From Gymnopus androsaceus JB14 (taxonomy: Eukaryota; Basidiomycota; Agaricomycetes; Agaricales; Omphalotaceae), in assembly GCA_009733575.1 (NCBI GenBank), contig ML769716.1, positions 12,603 through 72,960 on the forward strand: a stretch of DNA of 60,358 nucleotides, in the 5' to 3' direction. The position numbers were made by a program, and so were the translations under genes. The notes under the pieces were generated by a model. The model did no database searches. It saw only the letters and a list, made by a program, of their open reading frames with translations, and had not been told where the DNA came from. Below, in pieces: positions 1-10,990 of the stretch (position 1 is its first letter; every line of letters begins with the position of its first letter).

Positions 1-784
1 ATACCTTACTGTAGAATGAAATTCAATTCGTTCATTCTGCAGTATGTTGTTCGACCCCGGCCCGTAGCCGCACTTTGTTATTTATCTCTTTCTCTATTCC
101 GAACCAATCTCTCTATCCGTCCTCACTCTATTGTCATCACGCCAATTTCAGACTGCACTCAGCAGAATTCCAAGTCTTTTTGTTTTCGACACACAACTTG
201 CAGGCTGTAATCAGCCGCTATACATTGGCACCATACCCTTGAAGATTTTCGCTCCACGTTCACTTTGACTTCGGTCAATTTCTTGAAACTCGGATCAGCT
301 ATCGAAACCTGAATTCACGATGCTTTCTTCGTAGATTGAAACGCGATGCCATTCGAGCCAAATCAAAGCGTGCACCCAAGGGTTCACTCAAATTGTTTTC
401 GAATATCCTTGACCAACTTCAAACTGGACTTGGCCGAAAGCGGCCGAATTCCAAATTTTGTTTTCAGCTTTCGACACTATATTCAGCCGCTATGCAACTG
501 TCAAACGATCGCCAATCTCTTTCTCTAAAGAGCTATCTTGACGGCCATGGATATGAGCTTGAGCAACTGTACTTGGATTGATGCTGTTTTTCAGAGCAGC
601 GCATCTGTGCTCGGGACCTCAAACGACACTATGCTGGAATGACTTCGGTGTGTTTTATCGATATATCAGTATTTCATTGCACGTATATTGACTCTCGAAT
701 GCAGACTCTTCCCCGTTGCTGCTCTTGCTATGGAGATACTTTGTTCCTTCGGGCAACGTTCAATATGACGAATCTCTCTCTTTA
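1..784. other. Spacer with dispersed hairpin repeats, no confident gene
   Basis: I see no gene here. Short open frames lack introns in phase, known motifs or family resemblance. The stretch holds copies of the hairpin repeat described separately (clear at 199-219, half copies near 140-160 and 471-490). The sequence is T/C-rich on the plus strand, like the spacers at 5430-6370 and 10130-10250. Confidence 0.6.
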
Positions 785-2298
785 CTAAACAATGGGGCAC
801 TTGGCATCATCATAAAGCTCATGTGCAAGCAAAATCCGCTTAAGATGAAACGATCGCTGATGATATTTCAACGTCAGTTCGTCTTTGCGGTTCAAGTTCT
901 TTCCTCGCAGGATTCTATTCAGATGGTCAAGAACATGAATCCCGCAGTCGAAATCATTGTCCTGAAAGTCGACCTAGGAAAAATGTGAGGTTATTGTCGT
1001 ATCACACTGACCGTCTCATTCATACGTACTAGTGCATGCGGATCATACGTCCATCCAGAGTCCTTATCGCCCCCGAGCTCGAAGGTTGGCTCATCCTCGA
1101 TACCGCGAATCGAACTCCACAGCTCTGCTGCCCACATCAAAACCTGTTAGAGAAGTATAAGTGAAGTAATACTAGAAAATACAATCTACCTACCAACATG
1201 AGTGGTGCGTGCACCTGGTCTTTTACATTTCGCCCAGAATTTTGCTCGTACGTTGGTCCCCAGCTGTCATAGATTTCTATTTTTTTCTCTTCATAATCAA
1301 TCAATGCTGAGAACCAGTGACCGCTCGGTTCGTGGATTGGCACAAAGACTTTGTCGAAACGAGAAAAACCTGTGCGCCGCTACACAAAGAGCTGCATTAG
1401 CAACACTTTACTAAACTTACCGGGATCGCCATACCTTGGCAGTCTCGCCATACGTCAGGGTAACTTCCCGAAGCCTATCACACACCTGCTCTCTTGGCTT
1501 TCCGTGTTCGAATAGAGCCTTCGCAGAAAAGAAGGTAGTCAACGCGATGACTCGTTTCGTAGGCCACATTCTCGTCCACTTGGAGCAGAAGTAGTTCATT
1601 ACTTCATCGTTTATGCACCTTTTCTGATCGAGATAGAGGAAATCTTTTAGTTTGACCTCTTTTATCTTGTCAAAATCGATGTCAAACGCCGTCAAAGTTC
1701 GGAGCTAAGAGTAGCAAGTTGAATGGCAGAGATTCAAAAGATCAAGCTACTGTACACTCACTGGTTCACTGATGCGGCGTAACAAATCTTTGGCAACGTC
1801 CGGCTGGATGACGGAAGTGCCTAAAATGAACAAGTTTTTCAAAATTAAAAGCAAACTCCTTTTGAGTACAAGCGTTCGCTGAAGAGCGACGAAGACCTCG
1901 GGTGTTGAAACTTCGTGCTTGTCCGCCGCGCTGTGTAATACGCTACCAAGATCCACGGCTGTTTCAATCAACCGAAGACACTCTGATGCATCTCTGACTC
2001 TGGGAAGGAAAGAGACATCGAAGAAGGAACTGAGAGACTCTCCATTTTTCGGGGAAACAAAGTCCCACTGCCGCTTGGCCTGATAATCCAGATCTAAGTC
2101 GACGTTTATCTGCACTGGGCATTCAAAAAGTTCCCGTATAGCAGGATTATATTCTGCAAGTCCCTGTATGGTGTTGAAGACCATGTTTACTGACCCGACC
2201 ATGCACAATGGATAACTGCCGAGTGAAGTCGACTCGGATACGGATTCACAAGATGAATCGCAAGGACGAGCCCATCCTAAATCCATTAGTCTGGACAA
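785..2298 (-). CDS. Ulp1/SENP-like (peptidase C48) cysteine protease, multi-exon
   Basis: Minus-strand gene in about five exons (2298-1762, 1704-~1421, ~1390-1196, 1145-~1033, 972-785) separated by short GT..AG introns. The carboxy half has the full C48 layout: an INDEVMNYF block, the catalytic His in SGHWFSALIDY, the Asp in IEIYDSW, and the oxyanion Gln and nucleophile Cys in FQDNDFDCG. C48 enzymes hydrolyse SUMO or related ubiquitin-like modifiers from target proteins. The amino half (about 180 residues) matches nothing I recognise. The phase between the second and third coding exons is uncertain, so one junction may be misplaced or frameshifted. Such proteases are often amplified next to fungal mobile elements, so it may be host or element derived. 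The stop codon is at 785-787 and the chosen start is the first Met of the long frame. Confidence 0.75.
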
Positions 2299-2776
2299 GT
2301 AAATCTGTTAATTGTCATAATGCACAAGATTGAAGTACATGATTTACGAGGTTTTGATGTGAGGAAAAGGGACCCGGCGGCTGAGTACAAGCTGCAGTCC
2401 GATTAAAAAGGTGACAAGTAGAGATTTGAAGAACACGCAGCGGCTAAATACAGCCTGCAATCCGAGTTGAGAATTGGAGAAGAGAACCCGATAGGACGAG
2501 CCTGCAATCGAGTGATAGATTCCAGTCAAAAGACTTCGAAAAAAACAAAAAAGTTTGGGTCACATGGCAGTCGAAACTTTCATCTTTAACTTCATCTTTT
2601 CGCTCGACACTCTGGATTGCAGGCTTTACTCAGCCGCTCTCATTCAAGCTTCATAAAATTCCACAAATTGGTAGGCTGTACTTAGCCACACCTCAACATG
2701 CCGATCTTTTCATATCCGACGCCACATAGTGGTATTGAGCAAGAGACCACCAGAGTGGTGCGTATTTGACCCATAG
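2299..2776. other. Intergenic spacer with hairpin repeats
   Basis: This is the gap between two divergently arranged genes. It contains both orientations of the GGCTG-N4-CAGCC hairpin repeat: minus-type copies near 2380-2400 and 2440-2460, plus-type copies near 2620-2640 and 2670-2690. No coding signal is visible. It would contain both promoters, but no specific element can be named. Confidence 0.5.
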
Positions 2777-5418
2777 ATGATAACATTTGCCAATCTACGA
2801 ACACAGCTATCGTCATATAGACATCTTCCTTCCGATGCAGGAGAGGACCTTCGCCGTTGGGAAGACGAGCCAGTCCAAGTAGGCGCTGGGTTTCTAACCT
2901 TGACGGGCATCGATTGTTCGTTCTCTGAAGAGATTCCTCGCGGCACTCGTGAGCAGTACCACGGAAGACTGTTTACAGGCAATCGCTTCCCTGATGCAAT
3001 AAAGCCCAGCGACCCTGGAGACAGGAACGAAATGGCATTCGAGATTTTCTCGTACAACTCCCTGCAGAACCTGTATTATGGAGGCAGGCGCGTGCTTGAA
3101 GATTATCGGAAGCCATTCACGAACCCAATCTTCACAGATGGGTCGATGGGTAAATCAGACCCAACGCTGATGCCGCTGTTCTACGACCAGCGTTTCCCAA
3201 GTCTCCCCTTTGTCCGCCTCTTAAAGTATGCCCAGAAGGACTTGCTAAAACGTCCAGAATACGAAAATCTCTACGATGTCTGGCAATCAGATAATTCTCT
3301 CGATTGGATTCACCACGACGGTTACGCGCAGGCACGGTATCTTCTCGCCCTCATGGACAGGCGGGACAGTCTGGAGAGTCAATACGAGGTCAATATGTTT
3401 CGATCGAACGGCTCTGTCCTCGAAAGATGGCCGAACCTGGTAGAATCTTGGGAGTCTCTCCTGCCTAGCTATCAGGAGATTGAGACCCTTGGCACGCCCA
3501 TGTCATTCCCCACTTATATCCCAAAAATGGCAGCGATACAGCGCCGATTCAAAATTGCAGAATCGTGGAACACGATGTCTGAAATATTGATTGAAAAGCG
3601 GGTGGACGCTAGTCGGCATCTCTCAGTTGCTCGAAGCAAATTGCAGGATGGCCGGTTCTTGGGCATCTGGGGCAATGGGATGGACCCCCGAAAGCTCAAG
3701 TGGTACCTTTATGTTGCTCAGGTGCCAATCTTCTGGCTTCACCGGTCAGTGCCACCTGAAGAACTAACGCTCCCATCGGACATGCCAAAGTTCGTGAACT
3801 TGATTGAAGGCACAGCAATGTCATCATATCTCGCGAATGCCCAAGCTTGGAGAACAATGGATGCCGCTGGTACTGAAGGATTTTTTAAGACCGAGTTTGT
3901 AGATGAGCGGTGCGTGAACCCAAGAAACACAGGAAATAGCAATACACGGTCTTTCCCATCCCCAGAACCTTTGCTCACTGTGTCTGGCCCTGTTCATGCA
4001 ACAAACGCTCAGGAATCCAGGATGATGGACCTTTCTCGCTACATGAGTGCGCTTGGACTGGGACTGAAAAAGATCGTTCTGGACATTGATGATGAGGATG
4101 AAGACGAGATTGAAATAGTATCTGGTCCCGTCAAGAAGGTATGTACAATTTTAAGTGTTGCTGTTCCTTGTTCCTTGTTGCTTACTATTTTCATTGACCT
4201 GAATAGGCACAGAAAGCGCAGGAGGAAGAGGAACAGAAAGCGAAGCAGGAGGTGGAACGGATAAAGAAGGAAGAGGAGGAACGGAAAGCGACGGAGGAGG
4301 AACCGAAAGCGAAGGAGAAGGAGCAACGGAAAGTGAAGGAGGAGGAGACAGAGGTCCAGGTTCCGGGATCAGAACTCAGTGACACTGTGGATTGCTCTGG
4401 GGCGGCCCTTGTAACTTCTATCAATGGAGAAGCCGCCCAGAGTGTTACAGAACAACTCCAAGATCTCAGCTTGATGCTAGAGACAGTCCAAGCTCACGTA
4501 TCAGAGGCAGTTGAGGATCGCGCTCTTTCTGAGTCAGATCACATGGACTGCTCTGAGTCGAACGTGGATGAGGTCGTTGCGGAACGGCCAGAGACAGTTG
4601 AGGATCACGCTCTTTCTCAGTCAGATCCCATGGACTGCTCTGTGTCGGGGGTAGATCTCACGTCAATCAATGAAGGCGCTTTTGCAGAACAACTATCAGC
4701 TGAAGATGAAACGGTTTCTCAGTTGAGCGACGCCTCTGTCTCTCTTACTACTGCGGTGACTACCTCAAAGCGGCCAGCAGAATTGCAGAATTTTGAAGAG
4801 CCCAAGCGCCTGCGCTTTGACCCCAGCCAGAATCCCAACGTTCATTCAAGTCGTCCCCCTCTCATGTTGAACGTCTCTGACCATCCCACCGCTTTCTTGG
4901 TCATCAGAGGAAGGAACGAACAGACTATCCCCAGCTTCATCCAATTCGTTGAGCAATATGCCTCTGTTTCCCAAGTCCGGCGCATACGCCTTGTTCACTT
5001 AACGAATGCCAATTTGTTCTTCATGAAGACCAGTACTCCCGAGGCCGCGGAAGCAGTGAAAAGATGTCTTTCCGATTACCGAAATACACAAAAATGCCAG
5101 GTGCGGTTTATCCTCGACATAGATTGGCATGGACTATATCCCGACGCGGAAGTAGAGAAATCTGCCACGGATGTTGACTGGTATGCAATCACCCCGCAAC
5201 CTCCACGTTCTCGCCACCAGACCACACTCAGGCATCGTGCGGGAAGGAAAATTACGGCGAAAAAACAAGAGTGGGGCGACGACGTGGATAGGAGGGCCAA
5301 GGGACATGTCCACCGATATGCTAGCAGGAGAGACTACAACCGCGACAGATATTACAACGACGGGAGAGATCACGATAGATACTGGACAGAGAGAAAAGGA
5401 CCGACCAGGAGATTTTAG
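2777..5418 (+). CDS. Hypothetical protein, coiled-coil middle and basic tail, two exons
   Basis: Two long exons joined by a 68-nt intron (4139-4206, GTATGT..AATAG). Removing it joins the frames exactly as a lysine/glutamate-rich stretch that runs into the second exon. The first about 450 residues are globular (WHDGYAQARYLL-like helical, Trp/Tyr-rich text). Then comes an acidic run (DDEDEDEIEI) and a charged EEK/KEE coiled coil of about 50 residues. A Ser/Asp-rich linker follows, containing a repeated block with the words SESDHMDCS and SQSDPMDCS. A compact segment near protein residues 660-760 could be an RRM-like fold, and the tail is RD/RY-rich and basic. This architecture suggests a nuclear, possibly nucleic-acid-binding protein. 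I do not recognise the family. It is the best-preserved long gene in the window. Confidence 0.75.
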
Positions 5419-6370
5419 ATTGGACAGCGTAGTATATAATCTAACATTATCTTGGAAATTATTGTACAACAATTCGTGTTTTTATTGGATAGTATATTGG
5501 AGTGTATTTGAGTAGAGACGGAAAGTGGGATATGAGTAGCTTCACTATCTAGGCTTATCATTGCTCGCGACGTATGTCTCAGTGCTGTAGAGGTTAGCAT
5601 TGTTTTCGCCTTTTATGGAGGCGGGTTGACTCCTAGGGTTGGAGCCGTTTTAGGCGCCGGCATAGTTCTTTCGTTCCATCATGTAACGATTATCGTCTTT
5701 TCTTGCCACACCGATTTCTGGCTGCACTCAGCCGAATCCTTTTCGTTTCCGACTCGAATTGCAGGCTGTATTCAGCCGCGACGATCGACATTTTCTCAGT
5801 GGAATCTATAGTTCAGCATCTTTGCTATCGCACCAATTTCAGGCTGTACTCAGCCGAATTCCACGTCTTCTGTTTCGAAGCAACTTGCAGGATCTATCAA
5901 CGGGCTGCTTTCTCTTTACTTTGTTCAGGACGCCTTCAGATTGTCCACACATTCACTTTGCCTACCATCGACTATCGATTTCAATTTCAATCAGGCTGTA
6001 CTCAGCCGCTCAAAATCATTCAATATGCATCCTCTTGCATTGGTACGCTCAAGGCGCCGGCATAGTTCTTTCGTTCCATCATGTAACGATTATCATCTTT
6101 TCTTGCCACACTGATTTCTGGCTGCACTCAGCCGAATCCTTTTTGTTTCCGACTCGAATCGCAGGCTGTATTCAGCCGCAACGATTGACAGTTTCTCAGT
6201 GGAATCTATAGTTCAGCATCTTTGCTATCGCACCAATTTCAGGCTGCACTCAGCCAAATCCTTTTCATTTCCGACTCAAATTGCAGGCTGTATTCAGCCG
6301 CGACGATTGACAGTTTCTCAGTGGGATCTATAGCTCAGCATCTTTGCTATCGCGCCAATTTCAGGCTGTA
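5419..6370. repeat. Locally duplicated spacer built from hairpin repeats and a clathrin scrap
   Basis: No gene is visible. A unit of about 170-220 bp starting CGCCGGCATAGTTC is present at about 5655 and again at about 6056, and its latter part recurs near 6222 and 6343. Each unit carries two hairpins. Embedded at 5890-5935 is a short piece that reads [11 protein letters not shown]. The same clathrin exon is at 10250-10292, so this spacer is a partial duplicate of the sequence that precedes that exon. Confidence 0.7.
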
Positions 6371-7146
6371 CTCCCAACCTTTGCGAGAAAGCTGGATTGA
6401 TGCAGAGGTATGTATTTTAGTCTTAGCTTGTGACTGTTATTCTAACTATTGTGCAGGCTCTTGAGCAATATGAGGATTTGGCAGACATCAAGTGTGTTAT
6501 CGTTCATACAATGACATTCCCAGTCGAGGTAGGTTATCTCGATTCACAATTGGTTTCTGATGCTAATGATTATTCCTAGTGGCTTACCAACTACTTCAGT
6601 TGCTTGACCACTGAGCAGTCAATGGCATGCCTTCAGGAAATGCTCCGTGTCAATATATGCCAGAACCTTCAAGTGGTCATCCAGATTGCCACCAAATATT
6701 CTGATATTCTTGGTCCTGTTAAATTAATCGAGATGTTAGAGAGCTACAAGACATTCGAGGGTGTGTTTCCTGGTTGTACCTGTGTTCTATATTGACATTT
6801 ACTCTTATTAGGTCTACTACTACCTTGGCTCAATCGCCAATCTTAGCACTGACCCCGAGGTACATTTCAAGTATATCCAAGCTGCCACGAGGACCGGTCA
6901 GATTCTCGAAGTCGAGCACATCTGTCGAGAAAGCAATTACTATAACCTGGAGAAGGTCAAAAATTTCCTCAAGGAAGCCAAGCTTGGAGATCAGCTTCCC
7001 CCCATCATCGTTTGCAACCGTTTCGACTTTGACCATGACCTTGTTCTTTATCTCTACCAAAACAACCTCATCAACTTCACCGAGGTGTATGTCCAGAGGG
7101 TCAACTCCATTCGCACACCCCAGGTGGTTGGCGGTTTGTTGGATGT

Positions 7147-8502
7147 TGTTAGGATGTGTCGCGTTTGCTTCTCGAAAATTGAGAAACGGGATTGTTGGAC
7201 CGTTTTAACGGTTTGGAGGGAGTTTGATTGGATTCGGAACAAGCGCTAACGGAAAACCGCTGGGCAGATATGTGCAAGTAGACCACAAAGGTGTGTTTAA
7301 GATGCTTTAAGAGATGGGAGAGTATGGTGAGTTTTTATAATAATGATAATTATTATAGGTGTTTAATAGGAGCAGGTGGGCTCAACTATAGTTCGTAGTA
7401 GACAGGTTGAAAGGTTAAAGCTTATATTAAAGCTTAGATTGAATGCGAACGAAGTTCGATGATTTAACGTTAAGGGGTTAAGGGGATTGGTAGAGGTGAG
7501 AGAGAGGAGAGAATAAGAGAACGTAGAGAGAGAAGAAAAACCGATAGATTGACAAAATAACTGATCTGGGGACCTTACAGGCAAGGTCCACAGCTTATAT
7601 AGTGTATCGGACAGTAAATAATATATCCTAAATGATCTTGTCGACCTGCGTAGGCGTGGTCGCACAGTGGAACGAGCTGCGCGACCTGTGCTTACGACTG
7701 GGCCGCAGTCCGCCCAATATTTGCACGGACTGTCTCTCAAAAAGGGAATAGTGCGACGTGTCGTTCAGGAGGATTGACACGTCGCGATAACCGTAATGTA
7801 TGGAAATAAACGTACATGAGAGCCGATAGTAAACCGTAAAGTGAGATGTCTGTAGAATAAACGATGGGCGATAGTGGGCAGTCGTGATAGAGGAGTTTAA
7901 TGAAGTGACCGGGGTATTCGAGAGCAATAGTTCGAAGGAATAACGACTAGTAGGGTGGTGACGGCGATGATGACGACGACTCGAGTCGTCGTGGAAAGGA
8001 GCTCGTTCTCGGTGTATCTGTTCGTGTATAGGAGTAAATGACGAAACGAGACATTAAGCAGTCAGCCCATAGTCGCGGCTGTGGCTTGACAACGGTTGTA
8101 TTTATCCCAAAGGAGGGTAACGTCGCCGTTGAAGTCCTTCGAATAAGAGGCGTCTCTGCTAGATGTTGTAGGAGGAGTTATTCGTCCGAGGATCATAGTT
8201 GACCGAGATTCAAAAAGAGGAATAAATGAAGAATATTGTCGAGGGAATTATCGGAGGAAATGCTGGGGAATTCCGCGTAGTAACGTTGTTAGGACATTTT
8301 GGGCTAGCGGTTGGGGTTGAACGACCGAGAACGTCGGAATTTGGAGGATGGGAAGGGGGATCGTGGAGGTACGAAAGAAAGAGTCATAATTTGGGTGGTG
8401 TCGTTAACCGGCAGGCTATTTGCCGTCGGTTATCCGGAGCGTACCCTGTGCACGCGTCCTGGCCTTGTTTGGACTTGTTAGGAAGCGCGACGCTTCCTAG
8501 CA
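7147..8502. mobile_element. Solo-LTR-like insertion (1,356 bp), 5-bp TSD GATGT
   Basis: The inserted segment starts TGTTAGGATGTGTCGCG and ends CGCGACGCTTCCTAGCA, an imperfect terminal inverted repeat with TG..CA borders. It is flanked by the direct repeat GATGT (7142-7146 and 8503-8507). Deleting the segment plus one GATGT rejoins the clathrin codons for GGLLDVDCDE exactly. No pol or gag domain is readable inside. The size, TG..CA ends and 5-bp TSD fit a solo LTR left by recombination between the LTRs of a retrotransposon. A non-autonomous element with unusual ends is the alternative. Confidence 0.8.
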
Positions 8503-8899
8503 GATGTCGACTGTGATGAGAACACTATAAGGCTCTCCTTGCCTCTTTCACTGGCAACTTCTCCCTTGACAAGCTCGTACATGAAGTCGAGCAACGCAAC
8601 CGATTGAAGTTGATTCTTCCTTGGCTTGAGGCGAGAGTTCAGGCTGGGAGCCAGGACGCGGCTCTTTACAACGCGATTGCAAAGATTGACATCAACAGTA
8701 ACAACAACCCGGAAGCCTTCCTGAAAGATAACAACGTGCGTCCCTTTTGCCTCTCTTTGCTCATGTACTAACGCAACTATACCTTTAGCTCTACGAACCT
8801 CTTATCGTTGGAAAGTTCTGTGAGAAGCGGGATCCTTACCTTGCTTATATCGCATACGCAAAAGGATTCTGTGACGATGAACTGATTGCCATCACCAAC

Positions 8900-9625
8900 T
8901 GTGGAAGAATGAGTTGTTCCAAGATGGAACGAGGTAAATCAGTCGGGCTAGCGAGCTCGACGTCTGCCTGTAAAAGATAGTGACAACGTTCCCACAGCGA
9001 ACGATGTCGACCAGCAGCGAGATAAATGGAGAAAAAGGCGTAGATACTCACCTAGAATACGAGTTCCAAGACTTGGACGAATCGCCTAATTCGTTATCGA
9101 GTTAGGCGTCGTTCGAGACGATGAGAAGAGCTGAATCGACCAAATCTGGGTCGATATTCAGAGTAAACGATTCGTTAGAATCGCGAGTGAGGCAAGAACG
9201 ATACCTTCGAGACGTTGCTCGAAGATACGAGGTTGAAACTCAGACGAAAGACGCGTTGGTCTTTGCGATATGGAGGTTGAGGTCAAAAGGGGAATTAATT
9301 AGGTAAGCGCCAAAGCGCGGGGAAAATGTGGGGTAAAGTACCAAAAACTACACAAATAAGGAAATAGTACGGTAACTGTCCTCGCAAACGCTCCTCTGGA
9401 TACAGAAACGTTCGGAGTCCAACAACGAGTCGGGTTACCTCTTGACGTAATCCCGCACATCGATTGGAGGTGGACAAAGCCTCCCGCAGAGTTGCTCAGA
9501 GGCTCTGGCGATGGCTGGAGGACCGGACTCGTGGTGAACTTCCTCGCATCTCCGAACCCTTTGGCCATAGTGAAATAAGGGATACGTACTGGGTGTCGAT
9601 GAGTGGAATGAATCGCACTTCCACA
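8900..9625. mobile_element. Solo-LTR-like insertion (726 bp), 4-bp TSD CAAC
   Basis: It begins TGTGGAAG and ends CTTCCACA, a perfect 8-bp inverted repeat. Flanking CAAC repeats are at 8896-8899 and 9626-9629. Excision of the element plus one CAAC restores the clathrin reading ITNNNTMFKQQARYLVKR without a frame change, which fixes both borders. No coding domain is found inside. It is interpreted as a second solo LTR, of a family different from the 1.36-kb one. Confidence 0.8.
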
Positions 9626-9960
9626 CAACAACAACACAATGTTCAAGCAGCAGGCCCGTTATCTCGTGAAGCGTCGCTAACCTGAGCTTTGGGCCCAAGT
9701 TCTTGTTTCCAATAATCTCCACCGCCGTGCCTTGATTGACCAAGTAAGTTGCATATTCACTCGTCTCTTACATACCGCTCATGTTACAATAGATCGTGGC
9801 CACGGTGCTGCCTGAGTCTACGGATCCAGACAATGTATCGGTCACTGTCAAGGCCTTTTTGACTGCCGACCTCCCCATCGAGCTCATTGAGCTGCTGGAA
9901 AAGATCATCATTGAGCCGTCTTCATTTAGCGATAACACAAAGTTGTTATCTATATCCTTG

Positions 9961-10130
9961 CTTGGGGACATGGGTAGGACGCCTCATGGCAATGCTCTAT
10001 GTTTGTTTCGACCTGCTCAGACGTCATGGGAGACATGGTACCAAGGATGCTTCACGGCAATGCTCTATGTTTGTTTTGACCTGCTCAGTCAGACGTCGAG
10101 GCAGTGCTATCTCGCCAACATTTCTTTATC
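9961..10130 (+). pseudogene. Duplicated scrap of the clathrin heavy chain carboxy end
   Basis: Two near-identical 33-bp segments (9988-10020 and 10056-10088) encode AMLYVCFDLL, a sequence from the last exons of clathrin heavy chain, preceded in the second copy by CFT. They are joined directly behind the central leg fragment, so about 500-600 residues of the normal protein are missing between them. The copies are in different frames, so this is rearrangement debris and not an exon. Confidence 0.7.
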
Positions 10131-10249
10131 CTCTCAAGCGTTATTAGCCTCGATTTCTGGCTGCACTCAGCCGAATCTTTTTTGTCTTCAACTCGAATTG
10201 CAGGCTGTGTTCAGTCGCTAGTAACCTCTCAATGACTGACGGGCTCTAT

Positions 10250-10604
10250 CCATGAGCTGCTTTCTCTTTACTTTGTCCAGGATGCCTTCTGCTTTGCTGA
10301 GACTGGGCAAATCGAGAAGATTGTTTTGCGCGCCAAAAAAGCTGGCTACAGTCCGGACTATGTTGCTCTCTTGCAGCATGTTATGCGTGTCAACCCCGAG
10401 AAGGGTGCCGAATTCGCCTCACAACTTGTCAACAACGAAGCGGGACCTATGGTTGATGTAGAACGCGTTGTTGATATCTTCATGTCCCAAAACATGATTC
10501 AGCCTGCGACGTCTTTCCTCCTCGATGCATTAAAGGACAACAAACCCGAGCAAGGCCCACTCCAAACCTGTGTGCTGGAGATGAATCTCATGCACGCCCT
10601 TTGA
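10250..10604 (+). pseudogene. Clathrin heavy chain fragment from upstream of the 6371-9960 piece
   Basis: This reads continuously as [22 protein letters not shown]... through [43 protein letters not shown] and [16 protein letters not shown], ending at LEMNLMHA. These residues (roughly 440-590) lie amino-terminal to the fragment that starts at 6371, so order in the DNA is the reverse of order in the protein. The frame is open to 10604, where it runs into the terminal repeat of the large transposon. The leading exon text is duplicated at 5890-5935. Confidence 0.88.
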
Positions 10605-10608
10605 GGGT

Positions 10609-10830
10609 CCTTATTGGACAAAAATCAAATAAGAGTTATTATTAAAAAAATAAATCTTTGGGACGTGATCACTGTCAATAGTTATTGTTTAAGTCATGAT
10701 CACAATCAAAAATCAAAGTTTGCACAGGTCCATAACTTTCTCTTTGACCATGATCACACTCCAAATAAGTCCATCAAATGCATGTCATGATCATGATTGT
10801 GATTATTATTATGAATGTTTCACTCATAAG
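10609..10830. repeat. Left TIR and subterminal TGATCA cluster of the large transposon
   Basis: The TIR occupies 10609-10639. TGATCA occurs near 10666, 10697, 10751 and 10788, each beside A/T-rich text with ATTGTGATT or CATGATCACA. It mirrors the right end at 28080-28328. A T-rich tract at 10918-10931 precedes the transposase start. Confidence 0.8.
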
Positions 10831-10990
10831 TTAGAACTCCTAGCTTGATTTCAAAAGTTTAAGCCAATATATTTAAACACTTGTAACTCATTATAAAAGT
10901 TTTCACCCATCCATTTTCTTTTTTTTTTTTTGTACATGTGACCATTATGTTGGTAAAATTGTGGTTTCCTTTTTTGTGATTTCTTGCAAC

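Larger units (their letters stand above)
6371..9960 (+). pseudogene. Clathrin heavy chain fragment (middle of the leg), disrupted by two LTR-like insertions
   Basis: The exons read as the central part of clathrin heavy chain, the coat protein of endocytic vesicles: 6373-6407, 6457-6528, 6580-6762, 6812-7146, 8503-8735, 8789-8899, 9626-9743, 9793-~9950. Recognisable words are [51 protein letters not shown] and ELIELLEKIIIEP. They correspond to roughly residues 600-990 of a protein of about 1,680. Introns are 49-53 nt long. It cannot make a normal product: it begins abruptly next to a hairpin repeat, two insertions of 1,356 and 726 bp split exons, a one-base frameshift lies near 8531-8535, an in-frame TAA is at 9678-9680, and homology stops near 9960. 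A functional copy must lie elsewhere, since clathrin is a conserved housekeeping gene. Confidence 0.9.
199..10219. repeat. Dispersed hairpin repeat family, consensus GCAGGCTGTAYTCAGCCGC
   Basis: At least fourteen copies of a perfect five-bp-stem inverted repeat GGCTG-N4-CAGCC are visible: 202-216, ~2440-2460 (minus), ~2622-2640, ~2672-2690, 5716, 5764, 5850, 5995, 6119, 6166, 6243, 6288, 10158, and imperfect ones at 10203 and 6363. The loops are mostly TATT, TACT or CACT. Many occur as pairs about 45 bp apart, linked by text ending GACTCGAATTGCAGGCTG. They are confined to the left 10.3 kb and absent from the 17.7-kb element. The feature marks the family span, not continuous sequence. Confidence 0.75.

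Noticed and set aside
1..581. Short plus-strand ORFs at the left edge
   Set aside because: They overlap hairpin repeats, have no homology or splice structure, and vary with small shifts of frame.
4039..4424. Minus-strand Leu/Ser/Phe-rich ORFs
   Set aside because: These are reverse-strand shadows of the Glu/Lys-rich coiled coil of the 2777-5418 gene.
7363..8516. ORFs inside the 1.36-kb insertion
   Set aside because: No motif, wrong length for any retroelement protein, and the segment is bounded as a solo LTR.
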